Assembly: GCF_943914615.1 (NCBI RefSeq)
Contig: NZ_CALUCS010000012.1
Span: forward strand, 1 to 64,000
Reading direction: 5' to 3'
Source of the DNA: an uncultured Corynebacterium sp.
GTDB taxonomy: Bacteria; Actinomycetota; Actinomycetes; Mycobacteriales; Mycobacteriaceae
DNA: 64,000 nucleotides
The number at the start of each line of letters is the position of its first letter. The first letter of the stretch is position 1. Below are positions 57,974 to 64,000 of the stretch, in pieces. The position numbers and the translations under genes were made by a program. The notes beneath the pieces were generated by a model. The model was not told where the DNA came from. It ran no database searches and saw only the letters and a program-made list of their open reading frames with translations.

Positions 57974-58905
57974 TACTGACCCCTCCTGTCCTGAGTCCTG
58001 TACTCCACTGCCTGCCCGGTCGCGTCCAGGAACTTCTGCTCCAGCCCCACGCGTTGCGGGGTCATCTCCAGCACCACCGCGCCGGTGTCGCGCGCCAGTT
58101 CGCCGAGGCGCCTGTCCAGGTCGGGGGCTTCGGAGGCGAACTCCAGGGAGCCGTCGGTTTGCCGTGTGAGGTTGACGCCGTCCAAGCGTGAGGTGGCGTC
58201 CACAAAAGAATCGGGATCGGCCACGCGCATCCGGATGGTGGGTTGGGCGCCCGTGCGCAGGAACTCATCCATCGTGTATTCGCCGATGAGGGAGCCCTTG
58301 CCAATGACGACAAGGCGGTCGGCGGTGAGTTCCATCTCGTGCAGCAGGTGGGAGCTAACCAGCACGGCGCGGCCCTCGGCGGCACTGCGGCGGATCAGTC
58401 CGCGCATCCAGTGCACGCCTTCGGGGTCGAGGCCATTGACGGGCTCATCGAGAATGAGGTGCTGCGGGTCGCCCAACAGCGCCACGGCCAGGCCCAGGCG
58501 CTGCTTCATGCCGAGAGAGAACTTCTTGATCTTGCGCTTCTGCACCCCGGCCAGCCCCACCAGTTCCAGGCACTCGTCGGCGCGGGACTGCGAGATCCCG
58601 GCCGCCTGCGCGATGGAGCGAATGTGCGCCCTGGCGGAGTGGCCGGGCATGTACCAGGTGGGTTCCAGTAGCGCGCCGGCGATGTGAGGACGCTGCGCAC
58701 GGTAGGAACTCAAAGGCTTGCCATTAAAGGTGACTTCGCCTTTACCTATCGTATCGAGCCCCAGGATGCAGCGCATCGTGGAGGATTTACCGGATCCGTT
58801 CGGCCCCAAGAAGCCCGTGACCTGGCCATCTGGAACCGAAAAAGTGAGCCCATGAAGAACCTCCGTGGACCCATACTTTTTCGTTAATTCTTTGACTGCG
58901 ATCAT
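57973..58905 (-). CDS. ABC transporter ATP-binding protein (pair 1)
   Basis: This 310-residue ATPase has Walker A GFLGPNGSGKSSTMRC, the signature KKFSLGMKQRLGLAVALLGD, Walker B HLILDEPVNGLDPEG and the switch His in VLVSSHLLHEM. The DrrA/BcrA-like C-terminal region matches daunorubicin, bacitracin or lantibiotic exporters. It is strongly similar to the ATPase at 59694-60620. No promoter is evident between the two ABC pairs (19 bases). Confidence 0.92.
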   Translation of the reverse strand: MIAVKELTKKYGSTEVLHGLTFSVPDGQVTGFLGPNGSGKSSTMRCILGLDTIGKGEVTFNGKPLSSYRAQRPHIAGALLEPTWYMPGHSARAHIRSIAQAAGISQSRADECLELVGLAGVQKRKIKKFSLGMKQRLGLAVALLGDPQHLILDEPVNGLDPEGVHWMRGLIRRSAAEGRAVLVSSHLLHEMELTADRLVVIGKGSLIGEYTMDEFLRTGAQPTIRMRVADPDSFVDATSRLDGVNLTRQTDGSLEFASEAPDLDRRLGELARDTGAVVLEMTPQRVGLEQKFLDATGQAVEYRTQDRRGQ

Positions 58906-58924
58906 GCCGTCAGGCTATCAAAAT

Positions 58925-59665
58925 CTATTTCACGTCTCTGGTCTTGTTGCTGTACAGCCCCAGGGCCAGCAGGACGACCATCCAGGCGATCATCACCGCG
59001 AAGCCGAAGCCGGGGCTGACCATATCGGTGTGATCCTGAGCGTAGATCCAGGTCTGCATGTCTTGGACGCGGCTACCCGGGGAGAGGTGGTACAGAGTCT
59101 TCAGGAAGGAGATCTTGTCCCCCGCGGCGTACAGCAGCCCCTCGACCACCAGCATCCACACCAGCGGCAGCGCGATGGCACCCACTCGATTACGCAGCAG
59201 TGCGGCGATGCCGACGGCCATCACGGCGAAGGCGGGGGCGCCCACCGCGTATCCCCACACCAGCAGCTGGTCTTCGCCGGTGAAGTGTCCGGCCGGGAAT
59301 GCATTGAAGACTGCCCAGCTGAGCGCCAGGCCGAGGATGTAGTTCAGCTCCACAAACACCGCCGCCACCAGCGCGCGGGCCAGTAGCCAGGAACTCCGGT
59401 GATTCTGAGTGAGGAACGCGTGGGCCGTCATGCGGTTACTAATGTCGCCGCCGGTCGTCGAGGCGCCGAAGATAATGGCGATCATCAGGAAGATCATCCC
59501 GCCGTAAAGCAGGTCGGGCCAGCCGCCGTCGAGTCGCGGGGAGTCGTTAAACAGCATGTAGAGGGTAGTCGGGCCGTAGATCGAGCCCGTGAAAAGGATC
59601 ACGTAGATCCAGGTGCTGCGGAGGCTCAGCAGCTTCGTAGTCTCGGAGGAAATTGCTTTGAGCAT
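58925..59665 (-). CDS. ABC-2-type transporter permease (pair 2)
   Basis: This 246-residue protein has about six transmembrane helices, such as WIYVILFTGSIYGPTTLYML and MIAWMVVLLALGLYSNKTRD. It resembles the permease of pair 1 in length and topology. It is preceded by its ATPase gene (28-base gap). Exported substrate unknown. Confidence 0.85.
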   Translation of the reverse strand: MLKAISSETTKLLSLRSTWIYVILFTGSIYGPTTLYMLFNDSPRLDGGWPDLLYGGMIFLMIAIIFGASTTGGDISNRMTAHAFLTQNHRSSWLLARALVAAVFVELNYILGLALSWAVFNAFPAGHFTGEDQLLVWGYAVGAPAFAVMAVGIAALLRNRVGAIALPLVWMLVVEGLLYAAGDKISFLKTLYHLSPGSRVQDMQTWIYAQDHTDMVSPGFGFAVMIAWMVVLLALGLYSNKTRDVK

Positions 59666-59693
59666 GGTTTGTCTCTTTTCTGTGCGGTGGGGG

Positions 59694-60620
59694 CTAGTTG
59701 CTGCGGTATTCCTGTTGGCTCGCGGTCGCGGCGAGGAAGCGCTGTTCCAGGTTGTCTGCGGTGGTCGCGAGTTTGGTCACCGCGAACTTTTCCTCCAGCG
59801 CCGTTGCCGCGATCGCTGCACGCACTTCGTGTTCTGGAACGTTGTTGACGCCCACACGCAGCGTCCGCTCGCGGTCCAGATCGACCTGGAAGCCGCGACT
59901 GCGGAGGCTGTCTGCCAACAGGACTGCTTCCTTGCACTCGACCTCCACGTGGGCGCCGCCAGCGAGGAACTCCTCCAGGGTTTGCTCACCGATGAGCTTG
60001 CCCTGGCCGATCAGCACCAGGCGGTCTGCGGTTTGTTGCATTTCGCTAAGCAAGTGGGAGCTAACCAGCAGGCCACGGCCGTCATCGGCAAGTTGGCGGA
60101 TGATGCGACGCATCCAGGACACGCCCTCCGGGTCGAGGCCGTTGACCGGCTCGTCGAGGATCAGGTGCTGCGGGTTGCCGAGGAGGGCGGCGGCCAGGCC
60201 GAGGCGTTGCTTCATGCCCAGGGAGTAGCCGCCGACCTTCTTCTTGCCGGCGCTGGTGAGGCCGACCATGTCGAGGCATTCGTCCACGCGCTTGTCAGAG
60301 ATGCCGGCTCCCTTCGCAATGACGCGCAGGTGGTTGCGGCCGCTGCGGGCCGGGGTGAACCAGGTGGCATCCAGGACTGCGCCGGCGATGCTGGACTTGT
60401 TATCCAGGCCTGCGAATTCGCCGGCGTATCCCTTGCCGCTGAAGGTCACCTTGCCGGCATTCGGCTTGTCGAGGCCGAGCATGCAGCGCATGGTGGTGGA
60501 CTTGCCCGCGCCGTTGGGCCCGAGGAAGCCAGTCACCTGCCCATCCGGGACGGTGAATGAAAGGTCGTTGACTACTGTTTTCTTGCCGTACCTCTTGGTG
60601 AGGTTTTCCACGATGATCAT
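59694..60620 (-). CDS. ABC transporter ATP-binding protein (pair 2)
   Basis: This encodes 308 residues from the ATG at 60620 (MIIVENLTKRYGKKTV), chosen because it aligns with the start of its paralogue. An ATG at 60629 would add three residues. Walker A is GFLGPNGAGKSTTMRC, signature GGYSLGMKQRLGLAAALLGN, Walker B LILDEPVNGLDPEG. It is the first gene of the four-gene export run and is likely controlled by the two-component system at 62019-63914, which is inference from proximity. Confidence 0.92.
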   Translation of the reverse strand: MIIVENLTKRYGKKTVVNDLSFTVPDGQVTGFLGPNGAGKSTTMRCMLGLDKPNAGKVTFSGKGYAGEFAGLDNKSSIAGAVLDATWFTPARSGRNHLRVIAKGAGISDKRVDECLDMVGLTSAGKKKVGGYSLGMKQRLGLAAALLGNPQHLILDEPVNGLDPEGVSWMRRIIRQLADDGRGLLVSSHLLSEMQQTADRLVLIGQGKLIGEQTLEEFLAGGAHVEVECKEAVLLADSLRSRGFQVDLDRERTLRVGVNNVPEHEVRAAIAATALEEKFAVTKLATTADNLEQRFLAATASQQEYRSN

Positions 60621-60688
60621 GGTTCCCATGCTGCCGCCCGGGGTGGTGCTCCCACATCGGACGAGGGGTTGATCTTGCGTGTCCTACC

Positions 60689-61849
60689 TCAGTATGACGG
60701 CCCGCCCTCCTGCTCTTCGATCGCCTGGTGGTACTCGGCCAGCGCCTTGGTTTTGCGGACGTTGCGCTGGGCGAAGGTCTCCCGCCCCAGTGGCCCCTCG
60801 GCCTCGGTGATCACACTGTGTCCGTCACCGTGGGAGGCCCAGACCTCGTGCCCGTCGGGGTGCAGGGCGACGTCCCAGCTGCCGGCGGTCTTGAGGTTGT
60901 GGTGCTTCGAGCAGAGTAGGTGCAAGTTCGCCGTGGACGTCGGTCCGCTGCCGTAGCGCCGCACGTGGTCGTATTGGCACTTGTAGGCGGGAACCTCGCA
61001 GCCTGGGAAGCGACAGTGCAGGTCGCGCCCCGCAACAGCTGCCTTGATGCTCTCCGTCGGCACGTAACCCTCGCATTCCGCGTAGCCCGGCGCGGACAGG
61101 TGAGTCACCCTCTGCAACCAGGTCTTGGAAGCGGAGCGGTTCAGCCAGTGGTCCTCCCCCAGCACCGCACCGTCGTTCGCCGGGTCGTGGTACAGGTTCA
61201 GAGTCACCGAAACTTCGGCCTTGTCGGTGATCAGCCGCAGCATCGCCTCCGGCTGCGAGCACTCGTACTTCTTGGCGGTAGCGCGCACGATCTTGTCGAT
61301 CTCGATACCCTCCATCCGCGGGACCCGCAGCGTGAAGGTGGTGTACTCCGGGTCGCGGCAATCCACATTGAAGCTCGGCTCGGCCGCGGTGGCCTCATCC
61401 TTAGGTACGACGTTCCGATCGACCTCCCGCAAAATCTTCGAGATGCGGTTGTGGATAGTCCTCGGTGAGAACACGTGCTGGTCGGGACGTGAGGGCGTCA
61501 ATACCTCAAGAACCTTGCCTTCAACCCTCTCCCGATCGTCGGGCGACACCGGCAGCAGATCCTGCGCCACCCGCAGAACGTGGCGGGCGGTGTAGCACCC
61601 CTGATCAAACAGCTCGACGAGGCGCGGAAAGTCACGCAACACGAAAGCAGCCTCGGCCCAGGCCTCCGCGACCCCGGCCGATACACCCAGGCGCACGGCG
61701 AGGCGCGTGCAAAAATCGGGCACCAAATCCTCCCCGTCCGGGGCGCATGCCATTATCAGTTGGAATTGTTGTTGATTGAGCTGCCGCGCCGCCACGGTCA
61801 GCGGATCCTGCGAACTGGCTATTCGAAACGATGGTGGTGAGGTAGTCAT
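60689..61849 (-). CDS. DUF222/HNH endonuclease-domain protein (13E12-like)
   Basis: This 386-residue protein has an N-terminal DUF222 region (VAARQLNQQQFQLIMACAPD, EAWAEAAFVLRDFPRLVELF) and a C-terminal HNH nuclease motif. Conserved elements are CRFPGCEVPAYKCQYDHVRR, then NLHLLCSKHHNLKTAG, with both metal-site Cys pairs and the catalytic His. Such genes are numerous and mobile-like in mycolic-acid bacteria (the 13E12 repeats). The target is unknown. It separates the ABC genes from the two-component genes. Confidence 0.88.
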   Translation of the reverse strand: MTTSPPSFRIASSQDPLTVAARQLNQQQFQLIMACAPDGEDLVPDFCTRLAVRLGVSAGVAEAWAEAAFVLRDFPRLVELFDQGCYTARHVLRVAQDLLPVSPDDRERVEGKVLEVLTPSRPDQHVFSPRTIHNRISKILREVDRNVVPKDEATAAEPSFNVDCRDPEYTTFTLRVPRMEGIEIDKIVRATAKKYECSQPEAMLRLITDKAEVSVTLNLYHDPANDGAVLGEDHWLNRSASKTWLQRVTHLSAPGYAECEGYVPTESIKAAVAGRDLHCRFPGCEVPAYKCQYDHVRRYGSGPTSTANLHLLCSKHHNLKTAGSWDVALHPDGHEVWASHGDGHSVITEAEGPLGRETFAQRNVRKTKALAEYHQAIEEQEGGPSY

Positions 61850-62018
61850 GGAGTTCCCCTAATCCAGCGGCGAGGTTGTGGTGCCCCCGCCAAACTTCCT
61901 AACTCAAGAATAGAACACACCATCAAAACAAGTCAATACCCCCACCAAAACTTTTTTCTTTTTTATTGACGCCACCAGCCTCAACAGCAAGAATGCCCGT
62001 AAAGCTAAGGTAGAGGTT
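61850..62018. other. AT-rich intergenic region
   Basis: About 170 bases between the response regulator stop and the HNH start. It contains a long T-rich run (CTTTTTTCTTTTTTATTG, about 61949-61966). It should contain the HNH gene promoter. I see no strong hairpin and no gene. Confidence 0.4.
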
Positions 62019-62702
62019 TTAGAAAGTCTGTTCGAGCAAATCCTCGGAATTCACGAGGTGATACTTGAAGGCAAAAAGCACCGCGTGCACCCGATCGCGC
62101 GACTGGGTTTTCGTGAGCACCCGGCCGACGTGCGTCTTCACGGTGGGCAGCGAAATGTATAGCTCGTCGGCGATCTCCTGATTGCTGAAACCCAGCGCAA
62201 TGAGCTTCAAAATCTCCAGCTCGCGCGGGGTCAGCGGGTCGGGAAGGTCCAGCTCGACGGGCTCGCGGCGCTGCGGGGTTTGCTCCATGCGGATGCTGCG
62301 CAACAAGCGCGCGGTAGCCTTCGGGCTGATCACGGCCGCGGAATCGCCAACGGTGCGGACGGCGGAGATGAGATCCTCGGGGTCGGTGTCCTTGAGGAGG
62401 AAACCGCTAGCCCCGGCCTCCACTGCACCGAGGACATAGTTGTCGTTATCGAAGGTGGTCAGCACGATCACGCGCGCGCCGGAATCACCGGAAACCACCT
62501 GGCGGGTCGCCTCAATGCCATCCATGTTCGGCATCTGCACGTCCATGAGGATGATGTCCACAGGCTGCGACTCGGCCAGCTCGCAGGCCTCCTGCCCGTC
62601 GGCAGCTTGCCACTGGACGGTGATGTCGTCCTGCGAATCCAACACCAACCCAAACCCGGCCCGTACCAGCTGCTGATCGTCGGCCAAACCTACGCTAATC
62701 AC
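62019..62702 (-). CDS. NarL/LuxR-type response regulator
   Basis: This 227-residue regulator has acidic residues DDQ at 8-10, the phospho-acceptor in DIILMDVQMPNMDGIEATRQ, switch residues in VIVLTTFDND and Lys in SGFLLKDTDPEDLI. The LuxR-type HTH covers about 155-215 (LTPRELEILKLIALGFSNQE, ELYISLPTVKTHVGRVLTK). It starts at the base directly after the kinase stop. It is a good candidate to control the ABC exporters. Confidence 0.93.
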   Translation of the reverse strand: MISVGLADDQQLVRAGFGLVLDSQDDITVQWQAADGQEACELAESQPVDIILMDVQMPNMDGIEATRQVVSGDSGARVIVLTTFDNDNYVLGAVEAGASGFLLKDTDPEDLISAVRTVGDSAAVISPKATARLLRSIRMEQTPQRREPVELDLPDPLTPRELEILKLIALGFSNQEIADELYISLPTVKTHVGRVLTKTQSRDRVHAVLFAFKYHLVNSEDLLEQTF

Positions 62703-63914
62703 TTAATCCTCCTTCGCAAAAGGCACGGTCGCGGTAACGTTCCACCCGCCGGGATACACCGCCGAGGCTCCCCACTTGGCCTCGCCACCGTGGATTGCTA
62801 CGCGCTGGCGGATGCCAGTCAGGCCACGGCCAGAGCCTTCGATCCGGTCATCGCCCGGCGCGTTGTCAACGCTAATGGTCACCTGGGCGGGCTCCCACTC
62901 CAGCCGCACTTGGGCGGCCACAGAACCCGCGTGTTTCAGCACGTTGGTCAGGGATTCCTGCACGATGCGGTACACACTTAAGTCGCGGACCTCGTCCAGC
63001 TGGTGCGGTTCGCCCGTGACGTGCAGATCCACCTGCACCCCGTTGCGCTTTGCATCCGCCACCAAGTCGGGGACGCCAGCCACCCCAGGAGTGACGGTGG
63101 TAGAACGCGGCGAGGGGGCGTCATCGTGAAGAACAGAGAGAAGCTCCCGCATCTGGGTCAGAGCCGAGCGACCGCGCGCGGCGATCGTGTCGAGGGCCTC
63201 TATGGCCTTGTCGGGATCCTTGCGGCCCGCGTAGCGACCGCCGTCCGCCTGCGCGATGACGACGGTGAGAGAATGCGCGACGATGTCGTGCAGCTCGCGG
63301 GCGATGCGGTTGCGCTCGCTAACGGTGGCGAGCTCGGCGCGGGCAGCCAGTGCCTCGACAGCCTGGTCGCGGCGCAGCGAATAGCGACCTGTCAGCCACA
63401 TCAGGGCGACGGTCACGGTGGTGAGTAGGAGGATTAACCCCCAGAACAGCCAGAACTCAGCGGTCCGAAAGTCCACGCCGGCCCACGCCAAGTCGCCAGT
63501 CGTGCCCGCGTTGTAGAAAGTCCCCCACACCATCGCGAAGAAAGAGCCGAGCAGTAGCAAAGTCAGCCACAGCTTGCGGCGCAGTGTCAGCTTCGCGGAG
63601 ATGAAATAAGCCTCATAAGCCACGACCCAGTATCCAAGTGGCCACACCAGCATCGCCGATGCAGCGAAAATAAACATGCCGAGCGCCGTGACTGCCACGC
63701 CCGGCTCGGGCCGAAACCTCTGCAGAAGCAGGCCGATGAAGCTAGTGATCAGCCCCGTGATGGCCAGCACGACCTGCCAGGTGGAGCTAACGATCCCGCT
63801 GCCGAGTGCCGCGCCCACACCGAGGAAGAGGTATAGGAAGCCCGCGATGGATACGAACACCCACCAGGACGCATCGCGCCACCACACTGGGCGAGGAACT
63901 GCTTCATAGGACAT
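62703..63914 (-). CDS. Sensor histidine kinase (HisKA_3 type)
   Basis: This 403-residue kinase has about five transmembrane helices in the first 190 residues (such as WVFVSIAGFLYLFLGVGAAL and FWLFWGLILLLTTVTVALMW). The HisKA_3 H box is ERNRIARELHDIVAHSLTVV, and the ATPase has ESLTNVLKHAGSVAAQV, SVDNAPGD and GSGRGLTGIRQRVAIHGGEA. The architecture (short loops between helices, no extracellular domain) resembles the intramembrane-sensing kinases that respond to cell envelope damage. It pairs with the regulator gene immediately downstream. Confidence 0.93.
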   Translation of the reverse strand: MSYEAVPRPVWWRDASWWVFVSIAGFLYLFLGVGAALGSGIVSSTWQVVLAITGLITSFIGLLLQRFRPEPGVAVTALGMFIFAASAMLVWPLGYWVVAYEAYFISAKLTLRRKLWLTLLLLGSFFAMVWGTFYNAGTTGDLAWAGVDFRTAEFWLFWGLILLLTTVTVALMWLTGRYSLRRDQAVEALAARAELATVSERNRIARELHDIVAHSLTVVIAQADGGRYAGRKDPDKAIEALDTIAARGRSALTQMRELLSVLHDDAPSPRSTTVTPGVAGVPDLVADAKRNGVQVDLHVTGEPHQLDEVRDLSVYRIVQESLTNVLKHAGSVAAQVRLEWEPAQVTISVDNAPGDDRIEGSGRGLTGIRQRVAIHGGEAKWGASAVYPGGWNVTATVPFAKED

Positions 63915-64000
63915 GTATGAAGAGTCTAGTTACAGGCGCACCCTATCGCCGTAAACAAGCAGACCATTAACGAAACGGGTGAGGAACGGCGGCGAGAAGT
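63915..64000. other. Window edge, upstream of the sensor kinase
   Basis: These 86 bases hold the upstream region of the kinase gene. No gene is evident within the part that can be seen. Confidence 0.5.

Noticed and set aside
1..64000. CRISPR arrays, rRNA genes, prophage structural genes
   Set aside because: I looked for regularly spaced repeats, rRNA-like stretches and phage genes and saw none in this window.

Overview
The window is a GC-rich chromosomal segment from an actinobacterium of the mycolic-acid group, almost certainly a Corynebacterium (species not determinable from sequence alone). The evidence is the gene content and order. From about 6 kb to 57 kb it follows the block known in mycobacteria as roughly Rv3193c-Rv3268: UPF0182, PDZ/Lon, uvrD2, adnB-adnA, DUF3152, DUF3107, a DEAD helicase, whiB1, rshA-sigH, SRAP, aroA, rsgA, secA, hpf, comF, lpqB-mtrB-mtrA, tmk, sahH, manA, pmm, whiB2, manC, wbbL, rmlD and an LCP protein. 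Two genes found at this locus in mycobacteria are missing here (nudC and fbiA/fbiB). A CRP/GlxR-type operator and several possible leaderless promoters fit the same group.

Region 1 (1-5.8 kb) is accessory, mobile DNA lying at the 3' side of an initiator tRNA gene. It holds a serine resolvase gene broken by one amber codon, an unrecognised 477-496 residue protein with paired CxxC motifs, a coiled coil and a C-terminal ribbon-helix-helix, a second frameshifted resolvase fragment, and an IS481-type element. That element has matching 23-bp terminal inverted repeats 2.5 kb apart, flanked by CTAG, and carries two passenger genes (a VOC/glyoxalase protein and a WYL regulator) besides the transposase. 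A third resolvase remnant and a repeat-dense stretch sit next to the tRNA.

Region 2 (6-32 kb) is core. It holds membrane and proteolysis genes (UPF0182, Lon-like PDZ protease, DUF2342 metalloprotease, YgjP-like metallopeptidase), a DNA repair group (uvrD2, adnB, adnA), a potassium channel, several small actinobacterial conserved genes, a DEAD-box helicase, whiB1 with a long regulatory leader, a 24-codon gene for ribosomal protein bL37, and the SRAP-sigH-rshA stress cluster.

Region 3 (32-57 kb) is core metabolism and envelope: aroA-rsgA; secA and the hibernation factor; the sahH-tmk-mtrA-mtrB-lpqB-comF run; then GDP-mannose and arabinogalactan-linker genes (manA, pmm, manC, wbbL, rmlD, LCP) around whiB2.

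Region 4 (57-64 kb) has two tandem paralogous ABC exporter pairs, a DUF222/HNH endonuclease and a NarL-type two-component system. The arrangement suggests a peptide-antibiotic or envelope-stress response module.
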